64,000 nt of DNA from the NCBI RefSeq assembly GCF_031426495.1, contig NZ_JANPLK010000014.1, positions 1-64,000 on the forward strand, read 5' to 3'. Each line of letters starts with the position of its first letter. The first letter of the stretch is position 1. Origin of the DNA: Gemmatimonas sp. (GTDB lineage Bacteria > Gemmatimonadota > Gemmatimonadetes > Gemmatimonadales > Gemmatimonadaceae). Below are positions 15,377-24,427 of the stretch, one piece after another. Made by a program: the position numbers and the translations under genes. Below the pieces are notes generated by a model that saw only the letters and a list, made by a program, of their open reading frames with translations, was not told the origin of the DNA and ran no database searches.

Positions 15377-16215
15377 AACGACGGTCGCTCGCGGTGACGA
15401 CCGCGGCCGCGCAGCGGCAGCAGCGCCGGTGCGCCGACGGCGGGATCGCGCGTGACGACCAGGGGCCACTCGTACACCCGCTCGAGAATTTCGCCGCGCA
15501 TAACGGCGGCGGCATCGCCCGCCGCAGCCACGGTGCCACGATGCAGCAGCACGATGTGCGACGCAAACCGGGCCACGAGGTTGAGCTGGTGACTCACGAG
15601 CAAGACGGTCTGCCCCTGCTGCGCAAGCTCATCGAGTAGTTCGAACACCGCCATCTCGTGTGCGATGTCGAGGAACGTGGTGGGCTCATCGAGCACGAGT
15701 ACCGGCGCGGACTGCGCCAGCGCGCGGGCGATGCGCACGCGTTGCCACTCGCCGCCGGAGAGTGTGTCGGTACGCCGCTTCAACGCGTCTCGGATGCCGG
15801 CGCGGGTCACGGCACTTTCCACGGCCGCGTGATCATCGGCACTCAGGCCGCCGAATGCGCTGCGACGGGCGTGCCGGCCAAGACCCACGAACTCCTCGAC
15901 CCGCAGCGGAAGGACTGGCTCCTCGCGTTGCGGCACGATGGCGATACGCCGCGCGCGCTCGCGCGCGTCGAGTGATGCCACATCGGCGCTGCCCACCGTG
16001 ACGCGGCCGGACTCCATGGGGACGCGCCGTAGGAGCGTACGCACGAGCGTGCTCTTACCGCTACCGTTCGGACCAACGACGGCCGTCATCTTTCCCGGCT
16101 CGGCCGTCACCGACACGTTGTCGAGGGCGCGCTGTGTACCACCGGCGTAGCGAACGCTGACGTGGTCGAACACGAGGGGCGCCCCCTGCTCTTTCCGGTT
16201 GATCGAATCGTTCAC
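15373..16215 (-). CDS. btuD: ABC transporter ATPase for B12/siderophore-type import
   Basis: 280 aa from GTG 16215 (GTGA overlap with the permease stop). Walker A GPNGSGKST, Q-loop region IVPQREEPV, signature LSGGEWQRVRIARAL, Walker B VLVLDEPTTFLD, and H-loop LLVSHQ are all intact. This FepC/BtuD-type subfamily powers BtuC-like permeases. The riboswitch upstream of the operon points to cobalamin rather than iron. The gene symbol follows context. Confidence 0.88.
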   Translation of the reverse strand: MNDSINRKEQGAPLVFDHVSVRYAGGTQRALDNVSVTAEPGKMTAVVGPNGSGKSTLVRTLLRRVPMESGRVTVGSADVASLDARERARRIAIVPQREEPVLPLRVEEFVGLGRHARRSAFGGLSADDHAAVESAVTRAGIRDALKRRTDTLSGGEWQRVRIARALAQSAPVLVLDEPTTFLDIAHEMAVFELLDELAQQGQTVLLVSHQLNLVARFASHIVLLHRGTVAAAGDAAAVMRGEILERVYEWPLVVTRDPAVGAPALLPLRGRGRHRERPSL

Positions 16216-17231
16216 GCTGCCATCCGGCGCAAGCGCAGCAGGAAGAACGGCACGCCGATGAGCGCCGTGACCGCGCCGAGTGGCAGGTCGGCAGGCGCGC
16301 GCACCGTGCGCGCCAACAGATCGGCAGCGACCAACAGCACAGCACCATACAGCGCAGATATGAGTAGCATCGACCGATGCTGCCGCGCACCCAGCGCGCG
16401 GGCGAGGTTCGGCACCACCAACCCGACGAATCCGATCAAGCCGGCAGCCGCGACGGTCGCTGCGGCAAGCCATGAGGCCACGAGAAACAGCTGCCGCGAC
16501 ACGCGATCAACGTCGACGCCGAGAGCGGCGGCGGGCTCGTCGCCCAACGACAACACGTCGAGATCGCGCGCGCGCCAGACGAGGATACCCCCAAGCAGCA
16601 GCAGTGCCCCGGCGCAGCGCGCGACGGCAGGCCACGTGGCATCGGCCGCTGATCCCATCATCCAAAAGAGCGCACCGCGCAGTCGCTCCGGCGGTGCATC
16701 AGCCAGCGCCACGAGAATCGCCGCATTCGCGAAGGCACCGACCACGACGCCGGCCATGAGCAGCAGCTTGGTATCGGCGCTTCCGCCAACGACGCGCGCG
16801 ATGGCGGTGACCACCATCGTCGCGATCGCCGCGCCCGCGAAGGCACAGGCGGTGACGAGCACGGGTTGCACGACGCCGAAGGCCATCGCGGTGACCGCAC
16901 CGACGGCCGCACCTCCGGACACGCCGAGGAGATATGGTTCCGCCAGCGGATTGCGCAGCGTGCCTTGCAGCGCACCACCACTGCTGGCGAGTCCGGCGCC
17001 GACGAGCGCGGCGAGCAACACACGCGGCGCCCGTAGGTCACGCACGATCGCGATCGTGGACGGTTCACCCATCCCGCGGAGCGCATCGACGATATCGCGA
17101 GTCGCAATCGGCACGGCACCGATGGAGAGCCCGAGCACCAGCACGAGGATCAGCAGGAGCGCGCCAATGCCCCAGGCTATCCACGGTGAAGTCGGCAACT
17201 GTGCGGCGCGGCGGCGGACGTCGTCGTTCAC
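16212..17231 (-). CDS. btuC: FecCD/BtuC-family permease
   Basis: 339 aa from GTG 17231 (overlapping the btuF stop). About ten membrane segments; family hallmarks are RAPRVLLAALVGAGLASSGGALQGTLRNPLAEPYLLGVSGGAAVGA near residues 75-120 and VAAAGLIGFVGLVVPNLAR near 250. It forms the inner-membrane channel that takes substrate from the binding protein, driven by the adjacent ATPase. Confidence 0.92.
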   Translation of the reverse strand: MNDDVRRRAAQLPTSPWIAWGIGALLLILVLVLGLSIGAVPIATRDIVDALRGMGEPSTIAIVRDLRAPRVLLAALVGAGLASSGGALQGTLRNPLAEPYLLGVSGGAAVGAVTAMAFGVVQPVLVTACAFAGAAIATMVVTAIARVVGGSADTKLLLMAGVVVGAFANAAILVALADAPPERLRGALFWMMGSAADATWPAVARCAGALLLLGGILVWRARDLDVLSLGDEPAAALGVDVDRVSRQLFLVASWLAAATVAAAGLIGFVGLVVPNLARALGARQHRSMLLISALYGAVLLVAADLLARTVRAPADLPLGAVTALIGVPFFLLRLRRMAA

Positions 17232-18151
17232 CGTAGCGAGTCGCGCAGCTCTGGATGCAACGCCCGGGCGAGTTGCACGGCGGCCATGCCCAGCACCACG
17301 GAAGGCCGACCGGTGACGGCCGGATCCTGCACGATGAAGCGCCGCTCGCGCACCGCACGGATGGCTTGCCACGAGGGATTGGCGGCAAGCTTCGCCCCGC
17401 GCGCGACACCGGTGATGATGACATCGGGATCTCGCTTCGCGATTTCCTCGATCGACACTGGTGGCGACGGCGCATCCATGTCATGGAATACATTCTCGGC
17501 GCCCGCAATGACCAGCAGCTCATCGATGTAACTGCCACCACCGATTACGAGCAGCGGCGATTCCCACGCCGGCCAGACCACGCGCGGTCGCGAACCGGAG
17601 GCGGTGAGGGTGCGCACACGATCGAGTGTGGACTGCACCGAGTCACTCACGATTCGCGCCCGCGCATCGGCGCCGAGCGCGCGACCAAGCGTCGCGATCA
17701 TGCGGTGAAACTGCGCGATGTGATCGACGCGCAGTGCGATCGTACGCACGCCAGCGCGACTCAACGCCTCCGCGGCCGCACGATTCTCGGCGGTGGCGTA
17801 CAGCACGACGAGGGTGGGTCGCGCCGCGAGAACCGCTTCGATGTTGGGGCGAATACCGTCGCCGAGCGCGGCGATGCGGCTGACCTCTGTCGGATACTCG
17901 TCCCAGCGCGAGCGACCCACGAGCAGCGTGTCGGCACCGATCGTGAAGATCGCTTCGGTCGCGGCGGGATTGAGCGACACGACGCGCGCGGCGAAACGCG
18001 CGTCTCGCGGCAGCGGCGCACCGAAATCATCGGTGTCCGCTACGGCAACGACCGACACGGTGTCGCGAGTATCCGACGTACCGGAATCCGCACGTGAGCA
18101 AGCCACTGCGCCCAGGAATGGCAACAGGACCAGCAGCGCACGGCGTACCAA
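17228..18151 (-). CDS. btuF: Cobalamin-type periplasmic binding lipoprotein
   Basis: 307 aa if started at TTG 18151 (MVRRALLVLLPFLGAVAC gives a good lipoprotein signal). A second in-frame TTG lies seven codons upstream, right at the end of the riboswitch terminator, so the start is uncertain. The class III binding-protein fold is clear: RVVSLNPAATEAIFTIGADTLLVGRSRWDEYP, an IAALGDGIRPNIEAVLAARPTLVV stretch, a long linking helix, and DPDVIITG. It would deliver B12 to the permease. It is the first gene after the riboswitch. Confidence 0.87.
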   Translation of the reverse strand: MVRRALLVLLPFLGAVACSRADSGTSDTRDTVSVVAVADTDDFGAPLPRDARFAARVVSLNPAATEAIFTIGADTLLVGRSRWDEYPTEVSRIAALGDGIRPNIEAVLAARPTLVVLYATAENRAAAEALSRAGVRTIALRVDHIAQFHRMIATLGRALGADARARIVSDSVQSTLDRVRTLTASGSRPRVVWPAWESPLLVIGGGSYIDELLVIAGAENVFHDMDAPSPPVSIEEIAKRDPDVIITGVARGAKLAANPSWQAIRAVRERRFIVQDPAVTGRPSVVLGMAAVQLARALHPELRDSLR

Positions 18152-18167
18152 TCGTGGGTGAGGATAC

Positions 18168-18199
18168 AAAAAAGGCGTCCTCTCCCACGAGAAGACGCC
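18168..18199 (-). terminator. Riboswitch expression-platform terminator
   Basis: Read on the minus strand: GGCGTC-TTCTC, a GTGG loop, GAGAG-GACGCC, then six T. It lies 80 bases after the aptamer and directly before the first gene, so ligand binding most likely causes transcription to stop here. Confidence 0.85.
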
Positions 18200-18278
18200 C
18201 GAGCACGCGTGCACGTCGAATGGCTAGATACGACGACACGTGGCGCGAGCCCCCCCTCGAGGGTCTTCGTCCGAGAAT

Positions 18279-18438
18279 GAGCGCGGGTCGTCTCCTGGCT
18301 CCGGGTCGCTCCACTCGCCTTCCCGACCCGAAGGTCAGTGGCATTATGAGTGTCGCTGCTGCATCGCGTGTGCGTTGCAGATCCCGTTACAGTGGCGGGG
18401 CCGCACCGGCATTAAACCGGTTTCCGTGTCCTGCGCTC
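18279..18438 (-). promoter_or_regulatory. Cobalamin riboswitch
   Basis: On the minus strand the conserved core is easy to see: GGAAACCGGTTTAATGCCGG, CGGCCCCGCCACTGTAAC (B12 box at 18389-18396), a second GCCACTGACC, GGGAAGGCGAG, and GAGCCAGGAGACGACCCGC. P1 closes between GAGCGC (18433-18438) and GCGCTC (18279-18284). Adenosyl- or other cobalamin should repress the downstream uptake operon through the terminator at 18168-18199. Confidence 0.95.
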
Positions 18439-18481
18439 TGAAATCAGTTGTCCGCCGCGCCGAATGCGCGGCACCAGCAAC

Positions 18482-19690
18482 CTACCTCCGTGCTCCCATG
18501 TCGGCAAGCGCCGCGCCGAGGGCGCCCTTCAGCTCGCTGCGCCGGGTCTCGTAGGCCTTCTTCACGGTATCCGACGGCTCGGCGATGCGAGCGTACGTTT
18601 CATCGAGCGCGGCGATCTCCTGCGCGAGGCGTTCGTGCAGCGGCGCATCGGATTCGCGCGGGCGTAACGTGGGCTCGACGGCCACCCGATTCGCGGCGCG
18701 ACGCTGCATCGAGCGCATGAGCACGACCATCATCAGCATCCCGATCGCCACAAGCAATCCGGCGATGTACAGATTGCGTCCCGGCGCGCCGGACGATGGG
18801 AGTTCGATGATCAGCTCTGCATTCGACTGCACATCCTGTGACAGGAAGCGCCGGAAGTTGCGACCTTCGAGCGTGACTGGATCGACGTTGGCGAAGCCTT
18901 TCCCAGTGACGAATCCCTGCGGCTCTTCAAGCAGGACTTCGAACACGACGGCACCGCCTTCGGCCCGCATCGACAGCGGGAAACTGCTGTTCGGCACCTT
19001 GTACGAAAAGGCGACCTGCTTGATGCCGGGCGCGATCGGCGCGTACACCGAGACGCGACCGGGACCCGCGACAAAGGCGACGGGTGAGATCTCGCCTTCG
19101 TTCGCGCGCACATCGAGTGCCGAGGCCGGAATGGAGATGCTCCACGTGGGCATCGGCGACGTCGTGTCCGTTGCGACCAGGGTGCGCAGACTGTCGTTCG
19201 ACAGTTCGAACACTTCGATCACGGTGCGGAACTGCGTCGTGTCGGACTTGCCGACGATCAGATGTCGACCCTTCACGGTGAGCTGGAAGCGCACTGACGT
19301 CGTGTCGAACACCGTAATCTCGGCGTCGTCACCGCGCGCGTCGACGGTCTTGAGTGGCGGCGTGAAATAGGCGATGCCTCCCCATGTCGTCGACGCGAAG
19401 TAGACACCATCCGCCGTGCCGAAGGGCGTCCACCGGAAGCGATAGTGTCCTTGCGCGTCAGTGCGGATGGAGTCGATCGGTCCAGCGGTGTCCTTGCCGA
19501 CGCGATGCAGCGTGACCCACGCACCGACGGCCGGTCCCATGCCGGTGGAGTCCGCGTTGACCCTGACGGGACGTCGAACGCGTCCATCGACGGAGCGCGG
19601 TTGCGCGTGCAACGTCGTGGCGGTCGCGGCGGCGGTCGCGGCGACGAGGGTCAGCGCGAGAAGTCGGAAGAACGACGGGAGTCGGGACAC
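18482..19690 (-). CDS. Membrane-anchored protein with carboxypeptidase-regulatory-like domain
   Basis: 402 aa from GTG 19690. A signal peptide (to LHAQ) is followed by a secreted beta domain starting VDGRVRRPVRV...VGAWVTLHRVGKDT and DAQGHYRFRW, typical of CarboxypepD_reg-like modules. A larger unknown beta region follows (110-300), then one membrane span (YIAGLLVAIGMLMMVVLM, about 310-328) and a charged cytoplasmic helical tail of about 75 residues (HERLAQEIAALDETYARI). The layout places the beta part outside. I know no function. It lies 33 bases after the nuclease-domain gene. Confidence 0.8.
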   Translation of the reverse strand: MSRLPSFFRLLALTLVAATAAATATTLHAQPRSVDGRVRRPVRVNADSTGMGPAVGAWVTLHRVGKDTAGPIDSIRTDAQGHYRFRWTPFGTADGVYFASTTWGGIAYFTPPLKTVDARGDDAEITVFDTTSVRFQLTVKGRHLIVGKSDTTQFRTVIEVFELSNDSLRTLVATDTTSPMPTWSISIPASALDVRANEGEISPVAFVAGPGRVSVYAPIAPGIKQVAFSYKVPNSSFPLSMRAEGGAVVFEVLLEEPQGFVTGKGFANVDPVTLEGRNFRRFLSQDVQSNAELIIELPSSGAPGRNLYIAGLLVAIGMLMMVVLMRSMQRRAANRVAVEPTLRPRESDAPLHERLAQEIAALDETYARIAEPSDTVKKAYETRRSELKGALGAALADMGARR

Positions 19691-19722
19691 GCGGTGGACA
19701 ATCGGGTGGGGGAGCGGAAACG

Positions 19723-20238
19723 TCAGGGCGAGAACTTGCCGAAGTCTTCCGGCCGGAGGTTCTCGAGATAGGCCTTGAGCTGTTCGGCCGTCAGTTCGCT
19801 GTCGGAGGCGTGGACGGAGAAGTCATCGCCGTCGTCATCCTGATCGTCGTCGAGCGCAGTGAGCAATGCGGACGGCGCGAAGATCGGCGCGTCGAGCCGC
19901 AGGGCAATCGCGATACTGTCGGACGGACGGGCGTCGACCTCGACTACGCCGATGGGTCCGTCGATCTGCATCTCGGCGTAGTACGTGTTCTTTTGTACGC
20001 GAGTGATGGAGACGCGGCGCAGCGTGCCACCGAGCCCGATGATGAGCGACTTGCAGAGGTCGTGCGTGATCGGCCGTTCGCGCTTCACCGAATTCATCTG
20101 CATCACGATCGACTCCGCCTCCGGCTGCCCGATCCAGATGGGCAGGACGCGCTTCCCGCCTCGTTCGCGGAGAATGACGACGTAGGAATTCGTCGCGCTG
20201 TCGAGCCCGAGTCGGGCCACCGTGACTTCAACCATCAT
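19723..20238 (-). CDS. Bifunctional nuclease (DUF151) domain protein
   Basis: 171 aa. GAGGAG lies a few bases before ATG 20238 (ATG ATG), a strong ribosome-binding site. The BFN domain is clear: VARLGLDSATNSYVVILRERGGKRVLPIWIGQPEAESI, RPITHDLCKSLI, VEVDARPSDSIAIALRLDAPIFA. Its members have DNase/RNase activity in plants and are widespread but poorly understood in bacteria. An acidic tail (DDDQDDDGDD) and a helix end the protein. Confidence 0.9.
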   Translation of the reverse strand: MMVEVTVARLGLDSATNSYVVILRERGGKRVLPIWIGQPEAESIVMQMNSVKRERPITHDLCKSLIIGLGGTLRRVSITRVQKNTYYAEMQIDGPIGVVEVDARPSDSIAIALRLDAPIFAPSALLTALDDDQDDDGDDFSVHASDSELTAEQLKAYLENLRPEDFGKFSP

Positions 20239-20283
20239 CGTTACTCCTCGTGCAGGCGAACGCGAGGACGGCACGCCGTCCGC

Positions 20284-20324
20284 GGGGCACACCGCTCGGC
20301 ACGTGTGGTGCGGAGCGGTGCCCC
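20284..20324. repeat. Hairpin between metK and the nuclease-domain gene
   Basis: GGGGCACACCGCTC (20284-20297) pairs with GAGCGGTGCCCC (20313-20324) with a two-base bulge. No T-run follows, so it may pause or protect RNA rather than terminate. Confidence 0.45.
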
Positions 20325-20332
20325 CTCGCGGA

Positions 20333-21505
20333 TCACCGAATGGCGCGCTTGAGCGCGGCGACGCGGTCGGTGCGTTCCCATGTGAACGTGGTGCGGGCCG
20401 AGCGGCCGCGCCCCACGGTTTCCGGACGGCGACCGAAATGCCCGTACGCGGCGGTGGCCTGATAGATCGGCTTGCGCAGGTCCAAATCACGCGTGATGCC
20501 GCGCGGCGTGAGGTCGAACACCTCGTTCACCGCGGCCTCGATCGCCCGGTCGGACACCACGCCGGTCCCGAAGGTCTGGACGTACACCGACACCGGCTGG
20601 ACGACACCGATCGCATAGGCTACCTGCACTTCACAGCGCGAGGCGAGCTTCGCCGCCACGATGTTCTTGGCCACCCACCGCGCCGCGTAGCAGGCCGAGC
20701 GATCGACCTTGGACGGATCCTTCCCACTGAAGGCGCCGCCACCGTGACGGCCCATGCCGCCGTACGTGTCGACGATGATCTTGCGTCCGGTCAGACCGGC
20801 ATCACCCTGCGGGCCACCAATGACAAAGCGGCCGGTGGGATTGATGTGGGTCTTGAGGCGCTTGGGCAGATACTCCTCGGGAATCGACGCCATGATGACG
20901 TCGTCGAGGATGGCGCGACGGAGCTTGGTGTTCGACACCTTCTCGTCGTGCTGCGTGGAGATGACGACCGTGTCGACGGCAATCGGACGATCGCCTTCGT
21001 AGATCACCGAGACCTGCGCCTTGCCGTCGGGGCGGAGCCACGGCAGCGAGCCGTCCTTGCGCAGCGCCGACAGGCGGTGCGTGAGGGCGTGCGCAAGCTG
21101 GATGGGCAACGGCATGAGTTCCGCCGTTTCGTCGGTCGCATAGCCGAACATCATGCCTTGGTCGCCGGCGCCGCCGGTGTCCACGCCTTGCGAGATGTCG
21201 GGCGACTGCGCGTCGATCGTGCTCATGACGGCGCAGGTCTTATTGTCGAAACCGAAGTTGGCGTCGGTGTAGCCGATCCCTTCGATGGTCTTGCGCACGA
21301 TCTCCGGCAGCGGCACGTAGGCCGACGTCGTGATTTCGCCGGCGATCACCACCAAGCCGGTCGTCACCAAGGTCTCACAGGCGACGCGCGCTGCGGGATC
21401 CTTGGCCAAGATGGCGTCGAGCACGGCATCCGAAATCTGATCCGCGATCTTGTCCGGATGTCCTTCGGTCACGGACTCCGACGTAAACAGGTGACGATCG
21501 GCCAC
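20333..21505 (-). CDS. metK: S-adenosylmethionine synthase
   Basis: 390 aa from GTG 21505. It makes SAM from methionine and ATP. Hallmarks: FTSESVTEGHPDKIADQISD, GAGDQGMMFGYA, and the phosphate-binding GGGAFSGKDPSKVDRS; the C-terminal RDLDLRKPIYQATAAYGHFGR is typical. No SAM riboswitch is visible in the 53 bases between it and ptsI. Confidence 0.97.
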   Translation of the reverse strand: MADRHLFTSESVTEGHPDKIADQISDAVLDAILAKDPAARVACETLVTTGLVVIAGEITTSAYVPLPEIVRKTIEGIGYTDANFGFDNKTCAVMSTIDAQSPDISQGVDTGGAGDQGMMFGYATDETAELMPLPIQLAHALTHRLSALRKDGSLPWLRPDGKAQVSVIYEGDRPIAVDTVVISTQHDEKVSNTKLRRAILDDVIMASIPEEYLPKRLKTHINPTGRFVIGGPQGDAGLTGRKIIVDTYGGMGRHGGGAFSGKDPSKVDRSACYAARWVAKNIVAAKLASRCEVQVAYAIGVVQPVSVYVQTFGTGVVSDRAIEAAVNEVFDLTPRGITRDLDLRKPIYQATAAYGHFGRRPETVGRGRSARTTFTWERTDRVAALKRAIR

Positions 21506-21558
21506 GCAGCACTCTGGGTAGAAGGTTCGTGCGAGAGGGTCTCGCGTAGACTAGTCCG

Positions 21559-23328
21559 CTATGAAAGTGCGGGCAACCCGCCCGACTGGGCGGCCGCATC
21601 GAGTTCGGTACGCAAACGACGACGCAACAGTGTTTCCGCTTCGCGCGCGGTTCCGGCCGCGAGTGCGGCCTGGGCCGCATCCTGCGCCGCGGCCATCCGC
21701 ACGCTGCGAATGACCCGCTTTACTTCACCGACGGCCCGCGGGGCCACGCTGAGCTGACGGATGCCGAGTCCCATGAGGGCGAACACCGCCAGCGGTTGGG
21801 AGCCCATTTCGCCGCAGACGCAGACATCGATGCCGTGGGCCGCCCCGGTGGCCTGCACCTGCGCGATCAGGCGAAGCACGGCGGGATGGAACGGCGTGAA
21901 GCGGGGGGCGAGGTTCGCGTTGCCACGGTCGACGGCGAGCGTGTACTGGACGAGGTCGTTCGAACCGATGCTGAAGAAGTCGACGTCACGCACCAGCGTA
22001 TCACTGGCAATGGCGGCGGCCGGCGTTTCAACCATCACGCCCAGCGGTACATCAGCCCGGAATGGAATGCGACGTGCAGCCAGTTCGGCCACGGCTACGT
22101 CGATCAACTGGCGTGTTTCCCGCACTTCGTCGACGGTGACGACCAGCGGCAGCATGATGCGCAGATCGCCGTGCACCCCGGCGCGCAGCAGCGCGCGGAG
22201 CTGCACCTTGAACATTTCGCTCTCGTCGAGACACATGCGGATGGCGCGCCAGCCGAGGAACGGATTGGCCTCGCTGGGGAATCCGCCTACCGGCAGTTTG
22301 TCGCCGCCGACATCGAACGTGCGAATGATGACGGGACGCGTGCCGAAGGCCTGAATGACTTTCTTGTAGGCCTTGTACTGTTCTTCCTCGTCGGGCATCG
22401 TGGCGCGGCCGACGACGAGGAACTCCGTACGCATGAGGCCCACGCCATCGGCACCACTGGTCGCGCTCATCTCCGCTTCTTCGGGGATGTCGACGTTGGC
22501 GCGAATGACCATGCGCACGCCATCGGGAGTGATCGCTTCGCTGTGCGCGATCTCGCGCATCTCGCCGACGCGACCGGCCTCCTGCTCCACACGCAAACGC
22601 GCGTCCTCGAGTTCGTGCTCGGAGGGCGCGATCAGCAGCGTGCCTTCGGCACCGTCGAGAATCGCGATCTGACCGGGCACGAGAAACGACAACGCATTCC
22701 GTAAGCCGACGACGGCCGGGAGCCCCAGCGAACGCGCGAGGATCGCGACGTGCGCCGTGGCCGTCCCGGCTTCGGTGGCGATGGCCGCGATGCAGTTGCG
22801 ATCGAGCTGCATCGTGAGCGACGGCGTGAGATCGTGCGTGACCAGAATCGCGTGCGCGCCGGGCGGCACGTCGACCGGGTCGTGGTCGGGGAGATCGAGC
22901 AACATGGAGAGCACACGGATGTGCACGTCCATGAGATCGCCGACTTTTTCGCGCAGCATCGGCGCCGAGTGGCGCGCGAAATGCTGCCGCCATTCCAGCA
23001 GAATGAGATCGAAGGCCTTCTCGGCCCCGAGATTCTGGCGAATCAGGGCTTCCGTGCTCCGCGTGAGTTCGCCGTCGCCGAGGATGGAGATCTGCACGTC
23101 GAAGATCGCTGCTTCCTCGGGCCCCGCCTGCTGCTCCGCTCGCGCGCGCAGATGGCGCAGGCGCTCGCGGGCGCGTTCGAAGGCATCGTGCAAGCGCACG
23201 ATCTCCGCCTCGATGGCATCGTCATCGATGAGGCGATGCTTCACCTCGGGCACCTCCCAGCGCAGGAGATGCACCGGTCCGACGACGATTCCCGGCGACG
23301 CGGGAATGCCGCGGAGCACGGACTGCAT
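21559..23328 (-). CDS. ptsI: PTS enzyme I
   Basis: 589 aa. It passes phosphate from PEP to HPr. The HPr-binding helical region, the phosphohistidine segment (GTATAHVAILARSLGLPAVVG), and the PEP-binding barrel (ANVDIPEEAE, GLMRTEFL, VCGEMGSQPLAV) are all present. ATG 23328 shares one base with the HPr stop (TGATG), so the two are coupled. Confidence 0.95.
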   Translation of the reverse strand: MQSVLRGIPASPGIVVGPVHLLRWEVPEVKHRLIDDDAIEAEIVRLHDAFERARERLRHLRARAEQQAGPEEAAIFDVQISILGDGELTRSTEALIRQNLGAEKAFDLILLEWRQHFARHSAPMLREKVGDLMDVHIRVLSMLLDLPDHDPVDVPPGAHAILVTHDLTPSLTMQLDRNCIAAIATEAGTATAHVAILARSLGLPAVVGLRNALSFLVPGQIAILDGAEGTLLIAPSEHELEDARLRVEQEAGRVGEMREIAHSEAITPDGVRMVIRANVDIPEEAEMSATSGADGVGLMRTEFLVVGRATMPDEEEQYKAYKKVIQAFGTRPVIIRTFDVGGDKLPVGGFPSEANPFLGWRAIRMCLDESEMFKVQLRALLRAGVHGDLRIMLPLVVTVDEVRETRQLIDVAVAELAARRIPFRADVPLGVMVETPAAAIASDTLVRDVDFFSIGSNDLVQYTLAVDRGNANLAPRFTPFHPAVLRLIAQVQATGAAHGIDVCVCGEMGSQPLAVFALMGLGIRQLSVAPRAVGEVKRVIRSVRMAAAQDAAQAALAAGTAREAETLLRRRLRTELDAAAQSGGLPALS

Positions 23329-23594
23329 CAGCTCTCCCCGAACCGCGACGCGACGAGCGCGGCCAGCGACTCCAGCGCATCGTCGGCATCGGGCCCGGAC
23401 GCGCGCAGCGTGATCATGGCCCCGTGTTCGGCGGCGAGCATCATGACCCCCATGATGCTCTTGCCGTTCACTTCGAGATCATCGCGCGAGATCGTGATGT
23501 CGCTCTTGAAGCGTGACGCGGCCTTGACCATTTCAGCGGCCGGTCGAGCATGGAGTCCATGCTTATTCGCGATTTGAACCGATCGTTCAGCCAT
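23328..23594 (-). CDS. ptsH: HPr phosphocarrier
   Basis: 88 aa. The active His15 lies in HGLHARPA and the regulatory Ser46 in NGKSIMGVM, at their standard numbers. His15 carries phosphate from enzyme I; Ser46 is the target of HPr kinase, whose gene is in the same cluster. Overlaps both neighbours by one base (TGATG). Confidence 0.96.
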   Translation of the reverse strand: MAERSVQIANKHGLHARPAAEMVKAASRFKSDITISRDDLEVNGKSIMGVMMLAAEHGAMITLRASGPDADDALESLAALVASRFGES

Positions 23595-24427
23595 CAACGG
23601 ACCACCGAGTAGAGGACGAAGGCCGCGAGCAGGAACAGGACGACGCGCCATCCCTCGGCGCGCCCCTGCAGTCGCACAAGGAGTACGGCCAGGAGCGGCG
23701 TCACGACAGCGACGCCCACGGGGATGGGAGTCAGCGGCGCCGGTCCGCCCATCGCACGATGGACCGCGAGGGGCAGCGCCAAGCCACCCAACACCGCCGA
23801 TACCCGTCCAATGTAGCGCGGACCGTGCTGAAGTACCGGATGCCCGAGGGCGGTAGCCACGCGCAACCCATGACGCCAGCCGGCACGGAGGGCCCAATCG
23901 CGCAAGCCAAAATGCCCAAGGTTGTACAGCCCGAGAAAGCCGAGCGCGACCACGAGCGCCGACCCGCCGACGCCGAAGAGGAGCAGCGCCACGAGCGAGC
24001 AGGCCGGCAACCACGCGGCCCAGACGAGGCGGTCGCCGACGCTGCCGAGCGGCCCGCAGAGGGCCGTACGGAAGCGCTCGATGCGCTGCGGAGCGACCTG
24101 CTCCACTTCGGCCCGGGCGAGTGCGCCGATGGCGAGGGCGGCAAGATACGGGTGCGCGTTGAAGTACACCGACTGCCGCGCCAACGCCTCCCGGTAGAGC
24201 GGCCCATCGACGCCACCGGGAAGCTGGCGCAGGGCCGGTTCGACACAGAAACCCACGCCGTTGCCGACCAGGATCTCGTAGTTCCAGGAGCCCTGAATCG
24301 CCAGGCAGCGCAAATAGATGGACAGCCGCAGCGCGGTGTCCATTTCCGGCGCCGACGCCATCCCCGCGACGGGCATGCTGACCGTCTCGGTGCGCAGCGC
24401 GTCCTGACCGAGCTGTTCTTCAGGCAC
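23594..24427 (-). CDS. PTS mannose-family IID component
   Basis: 277 aa from GTG 24427. The family pattern RCLAIQGSWNYEILVGNGVGFCVEPALRQL, then FNAHPYLAALAIGALARAE and FRTALCGPLGSVGDRLVWA, is clear; C-terminal hydrophobic segments (LFGVGGSALVVALGFLGLYNLGHFG, VVTPLLAVLLVRL, VVLFLLAAFVLYSV) would anchor it. With IIC it forms the transporter. It overlaps IIC by eight bases. The sugar is not predictable. Confidence 0.9.
   Translation of the reverse strand: MPEEQLGQDALRTETVSMPVAGMASAPEMDTALRLSIYLRCLAIQGSWNYEILVGNGVGFCVEPALRQLPGGVDGPLYREALARQSVYFNAHPYLAALAIGALARAEVEQVAPQRIERFRTALCGPLGSVGDRLVWAAWLPACSLVALLLFGVGGSALVVALGFLGLYNLGHFGLRDWALRAGWRHGLRVATALGHPVLQHGPRYIGRVSAVLGGLALPLAVHRAMGGPAPLTPIPVGVAVVTPLLAVLLVRLQGRAEGWRVVLFLLAAFVLYSVVR

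Noticed and set aside
21505..21560. SAM riboswitch before metK
   Set aside because: Only 53 bases separate metK from ptsI, too short for any SAM aptamer.
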